64,000 bases of DNA, from assembly GCF_002018875.1 (NCBI RefSeq), contig NZ_MVOL01000006.1, positions 413,709-477,708 on the forward strand. The letters are read 5' to 3'. The DNA comes from Pseudomonas sp. MF4836 (lineage in GTDB: Bacteria > Pseudomonadota > Gammaproteobacteria > Pseudomonadales > Pseudomonadaceae). Positions 33,972 to 42,758 of this stretch are shown piece after piece (position 1 is the stretch's first letter; the number at the start of each line of letters is the position of its first letter). A program made the position numbers and the translations under genes. A model generated the notes under the pieces. It did not search any database. It was not told the DNA's origin and saw only the letters and a list, made by a program, of their open reading frames with translations.

Positions 33972-36497
33972 ATGTCCCCCCGGCAAATCAACTACCTTGA
34001 TGATCGCCCCTATCGGGCTCGCAAATCGCCGCTGGCCAAGGCCATTCTCTGCGCAAGCCTGGCCTTGCAGTGCATGCTCCTGACGCCCATGGGCGTCAAC
34101 GCCGGGCAGGCTCAGCCCAGTACCGAACAGCGAAGCTTCAGGATCCCGGCAGGCCCGGTGGGGGCGGCGATTACCCGCTTCTCCGCAGAGGCCGGGGTGG
34201 TGGTGTCGTTCGATGCCAGCTTGGCCGCCGGGCGCAAGACTTCCGGGTTGAATGGCGCCTACAGCATCGAGCAGGGGTTCGCCGTATTGCTCGAAGGCAG
34301 CGGTCTGCGGGCACAGAAGATTGATGCAAGAACCTATCTGGTCTCCCGCCTGGAGCCTAACGGAGCATTGGATCTTGGCGCCGTCCGCATCGATGCCCAG
34401 GAAATGGAGGGCACGACTGAGGGGACGGGCTCGTACACCACGGGTGTGACCAGCACCGCGACCAAACTGAACCTTTCACTGCGCGAAACGCCGCAGTCGG
34501 TCAGCGTTATGACCCGCCAGCGCATCGACGACCAGAACTTGCGCAGTATCGGGCAGGTGCTGGAACAGACGCCCGGAATCAACGTGCAAAGCCCGGGCAG
34601 TGACCGGCTGTATGTTTTCTCCCGGGGTCTGGCCATTGATAACTATCAATATGACGGCATGCCCACCACGTCCTTTGCCTTCACCCAGGCCTTGCCGCAA
34701 TCGCTGTCCGACATGGCGATCTATGACCGGGTCGAGGTGCTGCGCGGGGCTTCAGGGTTGCTGTCCGGGGCTGGTGATCCTTCCGGCACAATCAATCTGA
34801 TTCGCAAAAAACCGACCTCGACGTTTCAGGGGTACATCAGTGCCGGCATGGGCTCCTGGAACCTGTATCGCAGCGAAGTGGATGTGTCCGGCCCGCTCAC
34901 CGAGAACGGTGCTTTGCGCGGGCGTGCAGTGGCGGCCTATCAGCAGGGCAACAGTTTTACCGATCATCTGCAGCAGGAAAAAACCATCCTCTATGCAGTG
35001 ATGGAAGCTGATGTGAGCGACAGCACGCTGCTGACCCTGGGTGTCGAGTACCTCGACAATGACCCGCGTGGGTTCTCCACCACCGGGTTGCCGTTGCTCG
35101 ACAGCAAGGGCAATCGCCTGCACACCTCGCGCAGCGATAACCCTGCCAGCCGCGACAGCAGCAATCGCCAGGAATCGGTGAACACCTTCGCCTCGATCGA
35201 GCACAAGCTGGCGTATGACTGGACCTTGAAAGTCTCCGCCAACGCCATGTATGGCACCCGGGATTACGACTCGATCATCGTCGGTACCACCACCGGTTTC
35301 GTTAACGCGCAGACCGGCAGCGGCCTGAGCTACACCGCAACCAAGGGTGACAACACCCAGGAACAAAAAGGCCTGGATATCATGTTCTCGGGCCCGTTCC
35401 AGTTCATGGGGCGCGAGCATGAGTTGGTGTTTGGCTTCAACTTCCAGGACTACGAAAACCGCCGCAACGGCTTTGGCAACCTGCTGGCCAATGGCACCAG
35501 CAACAACGGCGTCAGTGGCAAACCGGTGAATATCTACAGCTGGGACAACTATGCGCCCCGCGCTGCCTACAATTTCAACCGCGAAGACGACAACATCGAC
35601 CAATGGCAGAATGGCGCCTACCTGGCGACTCGTCTCAAGCCCACCGATGAGCTATCGCTGATCTTCGGGGCACGGGTAAGCAACTACCGCTACGATGCCT
35701 CGCTGCACTACAACGTGGCCAACATGGTGGCCTATAACACCGACGATACATTGCGGGTCAACGGTGAGGTCACGCCCTATGCCGGCGTGGTTTACGACCT
35801 GACTCCCAACCACTCGGTCTATGCCAGCTACACCAGCATCTTCAAGCCGCAGCCGTACCGCACCAGCGCGGGAAAGATGCTGGATCCCCGGGAAGGCAAC
35901 AACTACGAGATCGGCCTCAAAAGTGATTACTACGACGGTCGGCTGAACACATCCATCGCGTTGTTCGAAGTTGATCTGGAGAATGATGCCGTGGCCGATG
36001 GCATGGTCGCTGGCAGCGATACATTGACGGCCTATGTGGCGAAAAAGACCAGGACCCGGGGCGTCGATCTGGAAGCCAGCGGCGAGCTGCTACCGGACTG
36101 GAACCTGGCTGCCAGTTACAGCCACAGCGTGGTCAAGGACGATGACCACGAGCGGATCAAAACCACGATCCCTGCCGATCTGCTGAAAATCTGGACCACC
36201 TACCGCCTGCCCGGCGAGTTGGATCGCCTGACCATAGGCGGGGGTGTGAACTGGCAAAGCGGGATCCACATGACGATCGATAGCGGGCGCCTGCCTGCCC
36301 CGACACAGGTCAAGCAGGGCGACTACGCTACCGTGAACCTGATGACCCGCTATCAACTGACGCCCCAGTGGTCGGCCACTGCCACGGTCAACAACCTGTT
36401 TGACAAGAAGTACATCAGTTCCCTGGATAGCAACTTCTACAGCGGTTCATACGGCGAGCCGCGCAACTTGATGGTGAGCACCAAATACAGCTTCTAA
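33972..36497 (+). CDS. TonB-dependent siderophore receptor with signalling domain
   Basis: Outer-membrane receptor of 841 residues. Signal peptide to about residue 45, then a secretin/TonB N-terminal signalling domain (FRIPAGPVGAAITRFSAEAG, GAYSIEQGFAVLLEGSGL; about 50-125), a plug (LRETPQSVSVMTRQRIDDQN, VEVLRGASGLLSGAGDPSG) and a 22-strand barrel ending NLMVSTKYSF with the terminal phenylalanine. The signalling domain marks it as a transducer that works with the upstream FecR- and FecI-like proteins. It resembles ferric-hydroxamate or pyoverdine receptors (FpvA/FiuA-like), but the siderophore cannot be read from sequence. AGGAG precedes ATG 33972. Confidence 0.93.
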   Translation: MSPRQINYLDDRPYRARKSPLAKAILCASLALQCMLLTPMGVNAGQAQPSTEQRSFRIPAGPVGAAITRFSAEAGVVVSFDASLAAGRKTSGLNGAYSIEQGFAVLLEGSGLRAQKIDARTYLVSRLEPNGALDLGAVRIDAQEMEGTTEGTGSYTTGVTSTATKLNLSLRETPQSVSVMTRQRIDDQNLRSIGQVLEQTPGINVQSPGSDRLYVFSRGLAIDNYQYDGMPTTSFAFTQALPQSLSDMAIYDRVEVLRGASGLLSGAGDPSGTINLIRKKPTSTFQGYISAGMGSWNLYRSEVDVSGPLTENGALRGRAVAAYQQGNSFTDHLQQEKTILYAVMEADVSDSTLLTLGVEYLDNDPRGFSTTGLPLLDSKGNRLHTSRSDNPASRDSSNRQESVNTFASIEHKLAYDWTLKVSANAMYGTRDYDSIIVGTTTGFVNAQTGSGLSYTATKGDNTQEQKGLDIMFSGPFQFMGREHELVFGFNFQDYENRRNGFGNLLANGTSNNGVSGKPVNIYSWDNYAPRAAYNFNREDDNIDQWQNGAYLATRLKPTDELSLIFGARVSNYRYDASLHYNVANMVAYNTDDTLRVNGEVTPYAGVVYDLTPNHSVYASYTSIFKPQPYRTSAGKMLDPREGNNYEIGLKSDYYDGRLNTSIALFEVDLENDAVADGMVAGSDTLTAYVAKKTRTRGVDLEASGELLPDWNLAASYSHSVVKDDDHERIKTTIPADLLKIWTTYRLPGELDRLTIGGGVNWQSGIHMTIDSGRLPAPTQVKQGDYATVNLMTRYQLTPQWSATATVNNLFDKKYISSLDSNFYSGSYGEPRNLMVSTKYSF

Positions 36498-36619
36498 GCC
36501 GGTAGCCGCTTCGTGGGCGAGGGGTAACCTCCCTCGTCTGCGATGGCCCGTGACCGGTTTGGGCTCATTCAGCGCAACGCTGTTTAAAACGGCGAGCAAC
36601 CAGCGCCAGGCCAAAACGA

Positions 36620-36646
36620 AAAAACCCGCCAGAAGGCGGGTTTTTT
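36620..36646. terminator. Terminator downstream of tRNA-Asn
   Basis: CCCGCC (36625-36630) and GGCGGG (36635-36640) pair around AGAA, with A and T runs on either side. It can end the tRNA-Asn transcript and transcripts from the receptor gene. Confidence 0.85.
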
Positions 36647-36688
36647 GGTGGTTTCAGAGCTTTTGAAAGCCTTCTCCGCAACCTTGTA

Positions 36689-36764
<76 letters not shown>

Positions 36765-36773
36765 ATGCGCCGT

Positions 36774-36801
36774 ATCTTACTGATTGGAAAAGAGAAGTCA
36801 A
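36774..36801 (-). promoter_or_regulatory. Promoter of tRNA-Asn
   Basis: On the minus strand, TTGACT (reverse of 36796-36801), 16 bases, and TAAGAT (reverse of 36774-36779). The -10 word TAAGAT is the same as in the tRNA-Ala/Glu promoter, and a GC-rich stretch follows it. Confidence 0.7.
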
Positions 36802-37031
36802 GCGCGAGAAGCGATTTTGTCGGTGCTGGGGGGGTCAACCGTCGCGCGCGCGGCGGTTAAGGGTCAATCGGCAGTTGGCGGTTACCAGAACGGCGGTAGC
36901 GGTCTACCATGGCGCCCCGGAAGTGGTTTCACGCGCTGCCGGCCTCAAGCCGCAAAGGTACGCTTTATGACCCGCTTCATGGTTTCACCCGTTGCACCTG
37001 CCATTTTCTGCGCCCTGTGGGAGGTGTTCGC

Positions 37032-37265
37032 ATGAGCATCGACCAGATCAGCCTGCCCAAGGGCGTAGGTCCACAGGCCAGCAAGTTGTGGGACGCCATT
37101 ACCCAGGCCGGCACCGCCGAGGATCTGAATCGCGCCGGGGGCAAGGCCGAGGGTTTTGTCCTGGGCCTGGAAAGCGCCAAGGCGATCAAGAGCCAGGTTG
37201 CCGAATCCTTGTATGTCGCCTTTGACGACGCTGCCAGCCAGCGTGCCGCCGAGCTGGCTGGCTGA
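37032..37265 (+). CDS. Small protein of unknown function (77 residues)
   Basis: Reads MSIDQISLPKGVGPQASKLW at the start, then helical and alanine-rich with AEDLNRAGGKAEGFVLGLES and a charged end. No signal or membrane segment. GGGAGGTG lies five bases before ATG 37032, a strong ribosome site, and codon use fits. I do not recognise the family. It is convergent with the small membrane-protein gene. Confidence 0.7.
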   Translation: MSIDQISLPKGVGPQASKLWDAITQAGTAEDLNRAGGKAEGFVLGLESAKAIKSQVAESLYVAFDDAASQRAAELAG

Positions 37266-37270
37266 GTTTC

Positions 37271-37468
37271 TCAGCCGCCGAAGGTGAGGGTGCCCAGCAT
37301 GAACTTGGCGGCCAGTGTGGTCGCAGCCAATTGCACCAGCCACAGCGCCAGGCCGCCGAGAAACACCCCCAGGGCAACTTGCAGTACCAGGCTTTTTTCA
37401 CGCTTTTGCTGGCGTGGGATGAAATGGTCAAGCTCGTCGCGGTCTGCCCGCAGGTCATCGTTTTTCAT
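37271..37468 (-). CDS. Small single-pass membrane protein (65 residues)
   Basis: The first 28 residues are charged (MKNDDLRADRDELDHFIPRQ, then QKREK), followed by a hydrophobic stretch (LVLQVALGVFLGGLALWLVQ) and a short end. One membrane segment with the charged end probably in the cytosol. ATG 37468 has GAGA seven bases upstream; ATG 37474 is an alternative. Unknown function. Confidence 0.65.
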   Translation of the reverse strand: MKNDDLRADRDELDHFIPRQQKREKSLVLQVALGVFLGGLALWLVQLAATTLAAKFMLGTLTFGG

Positions 37469-37541
37469 AGGCATTCTCGACAGGGAAGAGGAGGCGGATC
37501 GTGGTAGAAGCCGGCTTCTACAGGTGAGCGTAGTGTGGACT

Positions 37542-37574
37542 AAAAAGGGGAAGCCGATTGGCTTCCCCTTTTTT
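37542..37574. terminator. Terminator of tyrB
   Basis: AAAAGGGGAAGCC and GGCTTCCCCTTTT pair around GATT. The A-run on the plus strand becomes the T-run for the minus-strand aminotransferase gene. Confidence 0.9.
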
Positions 37575-37591
37575 GTGTTGCCGGGTTGGAC

Positions 37592-38788
37592 TCAGATCAC
37601 CTGCACGATGGCCTTGGTCACGGCTTCGATGTTGTTCTGGTTCAGCGCGGCGACGCAGATGCGGCCGGTGTCCAGGGCATAGATGCCGAACTCGCTGCGC
37701 AGACGCGTCACTTGTTCAACGGTCAGGCCGGAGTAGGAGAACATGCCGCGCTGGCGACCGACGAAGCTGAAGTCGCGCTGCGGCGCGGCCTTGGCCAGCA
37801 TGTCGACCATTTGCATGCGCATGCCACGAATGCGCAGGCGCATTTCTGCCAGTTCCTGCTCCCACTGGGCGCGCAGTTCCGGGCTGTTGAGGACCGCGGC
37901 GACGATGCTGGCGCCGTGGGTCGGCGGATTGGAGTAGTTGGTGCGGATCACGCGTTTGACTTGCGACAGTACGCGGGCACTTTCTTCCTTCGACTCGCTG
38001 ACGATCGACAGCGCGCCAACACGTTCGCCATACAGCGAGAACGATTTGGAGAACGAGCTGGAAACAAAAAAGTTCAGGCCCGATTCGGCGAACAGGCGCA
38101 CGGCGGCGGCGTCTTCGTCGATGCCATCGCCAAAGCCCTGGTAGGCCATGTCGAGGAACGGCACCAGGTTTTTCGCCTTGACCACTTCCAGCACGTCTTT
38201 CCAGTCGGCCGGGCTCAGGTCGACGCCGGTCGGGTTATGGCAGCAGGCGTGCAGCACCACGATGGACTGGGCGGGCAGGGCGTTGAGGTCTTCCAGCAGG
38301 CCGGCACGGTTAACGTCGTGGGTGGCGGCGTCGTAGTAGCGGTAGTTCTGCACCGGGAAACCGGCGGTTTCGAACAGCGCGCGGTGGTTTTCCCAGCTTG
38401 GGTCGCTGATGGCGACTACGGCATTGGGCAGCAGCTGCTTGAGGAAGTCAGCGCCGATTTTCAGGGCACCCGTGCCACCAACGGCCTGGGTAGTGATGAC
38501 TCGACCAGCGCTGATCAGCGGCGAATCGTTACCGAACAGCAGTTTTTGCACGGCTTGGTCGTAGGCAGCAATACCGTCGATCGGCAGGTAGCCCCGGGAA
38601 GCGTGTTGGGCTACGCGAATCGTCTCGGCTTCGACAACGGCGCGCAGGAGTGGAATTCGCCCCTCCTCGTTGCAGTAAACACCGACCCCAAGGTTGACCT
38701 TGTTGGTACGGGTGTCAGCGTTGAATGCTTCGTTGAGGCCCAGGATTGGATCGCGTGGTGCCATTTCGACAGCGGAGAACAGGCTCAT
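37592..38788 (-). CDS. tyrB: Aromatic/aspartate-type aminotransferase
   Basis: PLP enzyme of 398 residues that moves amino groups between 2-oxoglutarate and aromatic or dicarboxylic amino acids. MSLFSAVEMAPRDPILGLNE and NLGVGVYCNEEGRIPLL are the subgroup I start; the PLP lysine is in SSSFSKSFSLYGERVGAL (near residue 249); HNPTGVDLSP and the substrate arginine in GLTVEQVTRLRSEFGIY region are present. Location next to uvrB matches PAO1. The phh operon homologue is a different locus, so I use tyrB. Divergent from uvrB. Confidence 0.93.
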   Translation of the reverse strand: MSLFSAVEMAPRDPILGLNEAFNADTRTNKVNLGVGVYCNEEGRIPLLRAVVEAETIRVAQHASRGYLPIDGIAAYDQAVQKLLFGNDSPLISAGRVITTQAVGGTGALKIGADFLKQLLPNAVVAISDPSWENHRALFETAGFPVQNYRYYDAATHDVNRAGLLEDLNALPAQSIVVLHACCHNPTGVDLSPADWKDVLEVVKAKNLVPFLDMAYQGFGDGIDEDAAAVRLFAESGLNFFVSSSFSKSFSLYGERVGALSIVSESKEESARVLSQVKRVIRTNYSNPPTHGASIVAAVLNSPELRAQWEQELAEMRLRIRGMRMQMVDMLAKAAPQRDFSFVGRQRGMFSYSGLTVEQVTRLRSEFGIYALDTGRICVAALNQNNIEAVTKAIVQVI

Positions 38789-39125
38789 TTTTACGGCGGC
38801 TCTGAATGGAGTGTGGAGGGACGTGTCGCGCTCCAGCCGAATGCACTAGAGCGGTGCACAAACGGGGAGCTAGTATAGAGGCCATCACTGCGGGCGGCGA
38901 CAGGCGATTGAGCTTTTGCCGCAAGTTTTTCGGTTTATTTTTCGACCGTTAGTCTTATTGCAACGTCAAAGGCGTTAAGGGGTGTATGACCTTTGCCTTG
39001 AAAGCGGTGGTATTTGCCACCACATCTAGGACAATCCCCGTTTCCCCGGCGACAGTCGTCGTTCGCGGTCTTTCTCATTCCTGCCTGGCCACCCCCCGGC
39101 CCAGGAGTGAATCCAGAGGTATGTT
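38789..39125. other. Divergent intergenic region tyrB-uvrB
   Basis: 337 bases with no gene. It contains a small hairpin (GGTGGTATTTGCCACC, near 39006-39021). I see no LexA box of the CTGT-N8-ACAG type before uvrB. Confidence 0.6.
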
Positions 39126-41141
39126 ATGTCCGACTTCCAGCTAGTCACCCGCTTCGAGCCCGCCGGCGATCAGCCGGAAGCCATTCGCTTGATGGTCGAG
39201 GGCATCGAGGCCGGGCTGGCGCACCAGACGCTGCTGGGTGTGACCGGCTCGGGCAAGACCTTCAGCATTGCCAACGTGATTGCCCAGATCAACCGCCCAA
39301 CCCTGGTGCTGGCACCGAACAAGACCCTGGCCGCGCAGCTGTATGGCGAGTTCAAGGCGTTCTTCCCGAATAACGCGGTGGAGTACTTCGTTTCCTATTA
39401 CGACTACTACCAGCCCGAAGCCTATGTACCGTCGTCCGACACCTTTATCGAGAAAGACGCCTCGATCAACGACCACATCGAGCAGATGCGCCTGTCCGCG
39501 ACCAAGGCGCTGCTGGAGCGCAAGGACGCGATCATCGTCACCACCGTGTCCTGTATCTACGGCCTGGGGAGTCCGGAAACCTACCTGAAAATGGTCCTGC
39601 ACGTGGACCGCGGCGACAAACTCGACCAGCGCGCCCTGCTGCGCCGCCTGGCCGACCTGCAATACACCCGCAATGACATGGACTTCGCCCGTGCGACCTT
39701 TCGTGTGCGCGGCGATGTGATCGACATCTACCCGGCGGAATCCGACCTGGAAGCGATCCGCATCGAACTGTTCGATGACGAGGTCGAGAGCCTGTCTGCC
39801 TTCGACCCGCTGACCGGTGAGGTCATTCGCAAACTGCCGCGCTTCACCTTCTACCCCAAGAGCCACTACGTGACGCCGCGGGAAACCCTGCTCGACGCCA
39901 TCGAGGGGATCAAGGTCGAGTTGCAGGAGCGCCTGGAGTACCTGCGCTCCAACAACAAGCTGGTGGAAGCCCAGCGTCTTGAGCAGCGCACCCGTTTCGA
40001 CCTGGAGATGATCCTCGAGCTGGGTTACTGCAACGGCATCGAAAACTATTCGCGCTACCTCTCGGGCCGCCCCTCGGGTGCAGCGCCGCCGACCTTGTAT
40101 GACTACCTGCCGGCCGATGCCTTGCTGGTCATCGATGAGTCCCACGTCAGCGTGCCCCAGGTCGGCGCGATGTATAAGGGCGACCGTTCGCGCAAGGAAA
40201 CCCTTGTGGAGTACGGCTTCCGTCTGCCGTCGGCGCTGGACAACCGGCCAATGCGCTTTGACGAGTGGGAAAGCGTCAGCCCGCAAACCATCTTTGTCTC
40301 GGCCACCCCGGGCAACTATGAGGCCGAACATGCCGGCCGCGTGATCGAGCAGTTGGTACGGCCCACCGGTCTGGTGGACCCGCAGATTGAAATTCGCCCG
40401 GCCCTGACCCAGGTCGACGACCTGCTGTCGGAGATCACCAAACGCGTGGCCCTGGAGGAGCGCGTGCTGGTTACCACTCTGACCAAGCGTATGTCCGAGG
40501 ATTTGACCGACTACCTGGCCGACCACGGCGTCAGAGTGCGTTACCTGCACTCGGATATCGACACCGTGGAGCGGGTCGAGATCATCCGCGATCTGCGCCT
40601 GGGCACCTTTGATGTGCTGGTGGGGATCAACCTGCTGCGTGAGGGCCTGGACATGCCCGAGGTATCGCTGGTGGCGATTCTGGATGCGGACAAGGAGGGT
40701 TTTCTGCGCTCCGAGCGCTCGCTGATCCAGACCATCGGCCGCGCCGCGCGCAACCTTAATGGCCGGGCGATTCTCTATGCCGACCGGATCACCGGTTCCA
40801 TGGAGCGGGCGATTGGCGAAACCGATCGTCGCCGGGAAAAGCAGATCGCCTTCAACCTGGCCAATGGCATTACCCCCAAGGGCGTGTTCAAGGATGTCGC
40901 CGACATCATGGAAGGCGCCACCGTGCCAGGTTCGCGCAGCAAGAAGCGCAAGGGCATGGCCAAGGCGGCCGAGGAAAACGCCAAGTACGAAAACGAACTG
41001 CGTTCGCCGAGCGAGATCACCAAGCGCATCCGCCAGCTGGAAGAGAAGATGTACCAGTTGGCCCGCGACCTGGAGTTCGAGGCCGCCGCGCAGATGCGCG
41101 ATGAAATCGGCAAGCTGCGTGAGCGTCTGCTCGCCGTTTGA
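39126..41141 (+). CDS. uvrB: Excinuclease ABC subunit UvrB
   Basis: Damage-verifying helicase of nucleotide excision repair, 671 residues. Walker A is GVTGSGKTFSIAN (near residue 38), the beta-hairpin region is SYYDYYQPEAYVPSSDTFIE, DEAD-like DESHVSVPQ near 338, and the motor motifs GINLLREGLDMPEV and QTIGRAARNLNG are complete. The C-terminal UVR motif (ITKRIRQLEEKMYQLARDLE) binds UvrC. AGAGGT precedes the ATG. Mfd, its partner in transcription-coupled repair, is at the left edge of the window. Confidence 0.98.
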   Translation: MSDFQLVTRFEPAGDQPEAIRLMVEGIEAGLAHQTLLGVTGSGKTFSIANVIAQINRPTLVLAPNKTLAAQLYGEFKAFFPNNAVEYFVSYYDYYQPEAYVPSSDTFIEKDASINDHIEQMRLSATKALLERKDAIIVTTVSCIYGLGSPETYLKMVLHVDRGDKLDQRALLRRLADLQYTRNDMDFARATFRVRGDVIDIYPAESDLEAIRIELFDDEVESLSAFDPLTGEVIRKLPRFTFYPKSHYVTPRETLLDAIEGIKVELQERLEYLRSNNKLVEAQRLEQRTRFDLEMILELGYCNGIENYSRYLSGRPSGAAPPTLYDYLPADALLVIDESHVSVPQVGAMYKGDRSRKETLVEYGFRLPSALDNRPMRFDEWESVSPQTIFVSATPGNYEAEHAGRVIEQLVRPTGLVDPQIEIRPALTQVDDLLSEITKRVALEERVLVTTLTKRMSEDLTDYLADHGVRVRYLHSDIDTVERVEIIRDLRLGTFDVLVGINLLREGLDMPEVSLVAILDADKEGFLRSERSLIQTIGRAARNLNGRAILYADRITGSMERAIGETDRRREKQIAFNLANGITPKGVFKDVADIMEGATVPGSRSKKRKGMAKAAEENAKYENELRSPSEITKRIRQLEEKMYQLARDLEFEAAAQMRDEIGKLRERLLAV

Positions 41142-41162
41142 TTGGTTGTGGGGCAGGGCTCC

Positions 41163-41203
41163 CGTGGCAAGGGAGCGTGCTCGCGCCAGGCTGCAGTGCA
41201 GTC
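41163..41203. repeat. Degenerate REP-like element
   Basis: GTGGCAAGGGAGCGTGCTCG followed by CGCCAGGCTGCAGTGCAGTC resembles the intergenic REP elements of the P. fluorescens group (core GTGGCGAGGGAGCTTGCTC), with several changes. It lies between the convergent ends of uvrB and emrB and includes an imperfect stem GGGAGCGTGCTC. Confidence 0.6.
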
Positions 41204-41207
41204 CTGT

Positions 41208-42758
41208 CTAGTGCGCTTCCCCCGCCTTCACGCCCGCCGGCAAGGCCTTGGTCAGCAACACCGCGAGCATACTGATGCCCAGGGCAATCCCGACAAAATG
41301 AAAGGCGTCGTTGTAGGCCATGATCTGCGCCTGCTGGTGGGTGATTTCGCTGAGTTTGCCCAGCGCTGCGTTGTCACTGCCGAACTTCTCGGCCAGGCTC
41401 GCCAGGCGCTCGGCCACTTGCGGGTTGCTCGGGACAATGGCTTCGCGCAGGTAGTCGAAGTAGGTCTTGGTTCGCGCATCCAGCAGGGTGGCCAGCAGGG
41501 CAATCCCGATCGCGCCGCCCAGGTTGCGCAGGATATTGAACAGGCTCGACGCCGACCCTGCGTCCTGTGGCTGTATGTAGGCGGTGGCAATCAGCGAGAT
41601 GGTGACCATGATCAGCGGCTGGCCCAGGGCGCGGATGATCTGGATCTGGTTGAACTGCGGCCCGGCGAAGTCCGGGTTCAGCACCCCGGAGGAGAAACTC
41701 GCCAGGCCGAACAGGCCGAAGCCCAGGGTGCATAGCCATTTCGGCGAAATGTACTTCATCAGCTTGGGCACCAGCGGAATCAGGAACAGCTGGGGAATGC
41801 CCATCCACATGATCACCTGGCCGATCTGCAGGGCGTTGTAATTCTGAATCTGCGCCAGGTACAGCGGCAGCAGGTAAATCGAGCCATAGAGACCGACCCC
41901 CATTCCCAGGCTGGAAATGCTTGCCAGGCCGAAATTGCGATTGCGCAGGATGCCGAGGTTGATCAGCGGGTTGGGCTTGGACACCTGGACGATGACAAAG
42001 GTGATCAGGCTGAGCAGCGCGATGCTGCCCAGAGCCACGATCAGGTTTGATTCGAGCCAGTCCTTGCGGTGGCCTTCCTCGAGAAACACCTGCAGGCATC
42101 CCAGACCCACCCCCAGGGTGAAAATGCCGGTGTAGTCGGTGCTTTTCAGCAGTTCCCAGTGCGCGGCTTTCTTCTCCAGGCCATACAGCAGGCCGGCGAT
42201 CATGATCAGGCCCGGCGGGATGTTGATATAGAAGATGTACTCCCAGCCCCAGTTTTCCGTGAGCCAGCCGCCGATGGTGGGGCCGATGGAGGGGGCGAAG
42301 GTGGCAGTCATGGCGAACATCGCCATGCCTTTGGCGCGGTGATGTTCGGGGAGCTTGATCAGGGTCAGGGTGAACGCCAGCGGGATCAGCGCGCCACCAG
42401 TAAAACCCTGCAGGGCGCGGAACACGATCATGCTCTCCAGGCTCCAGGCCATGGAGCACAGCAGCGACGCCAGGAGGAACCCCACCGAGACCCAGACCGC
42501 CAGCCGGCGTGCCGACAACAGCTGCACCAGCCAGGCGGTGAGGGGGATCATGATGATCTCCGCCACCAGGTAGGAAGTGGAAATCCACGAGCCTTCCTCC
42601 AGGGTGGCGGACAGCGCGCCCTGGATGTCCTTGAGCGAAGAGTTGGTGATCTGGATGTCGAGCACCGCCATAAAGGCGCCGAGCATCACGCTCATGACGG
42701 CAATCCAGTCGCGCCGGGTCGGTTCGCCGACCGGGCGCAGCAGTTGGTCACCGGCCAT
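41208..42758 (-). CDS. EmrB/QacA-type drug efflux transporter (DHA2 family)
   Basis: Proton-driven exporter of 516 residues with fourteen predicted membrane segments. Motif GAFMAVLDIQITNSSL in segment 1 is the DHA2 signature (LDxTIVNVAL-like), followed by SWISTSYLVAEIIMIPLTAW; GWRWxF-like reads GWEYIFYINIPPGLIMIAG; motif C is in IGPTIGGWLTENWG. Its start overlaps the end of the HlyD-type gene by eleven bases, so the two are made together. The pair should span both membranes with an outer-membrane channel encoded elsewhere. The substrate is unknown. Confidence 0.9.
   Translation of the reverse strand: MAGDQLLRPVGEPTRRDWIAVMSVMLGAFMAVLDIQITNSSLKDIQGALSATLEEGSWISTSYLVAEIIMIPLTAWLVQLLSARRLAVWVSVGFLLASLLCSMAWSLESMIVFRALQGFTGGALIPLAFTLTLIKLPEHHRAKGMAMFAMTATFAPSIGPTIGGWLTENWGWEYIFYINIPPGLIMIAGLLYGLEKKAAHWELLKSTDYTGIFTLGVGLGCLQVFLEEGHRKDWLESNLIVALGSIALLSLITFVIVQVSKPNPLINLGILRNRNFGLASISSLGMGVGLYGSIYLLPLYLAQIQNYNALQIGQVIMWMGIPQLFLIPLVPKLMKYISPKWLCTLGFGLFGLASFSSGVLNPDFAGPQFNQIQIIRALGQPLIMVTISLIATAYIQPQDAGSASSLFNILRNLGGAIGIALLATLLDARTKTYFDYLREAIVPSNPQVAERLASLAEKFGSDNAALGKLSEITHQQAQIMAYNDAFHFVGIALGISMLAVLLTKALPAGVKAGEAH

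Noticed and set aside
39141..40550. Minus-strand frame of 469 codons opposite uvrB
   Set aside because: Same reason: a shadow of codon bias in uvrB.
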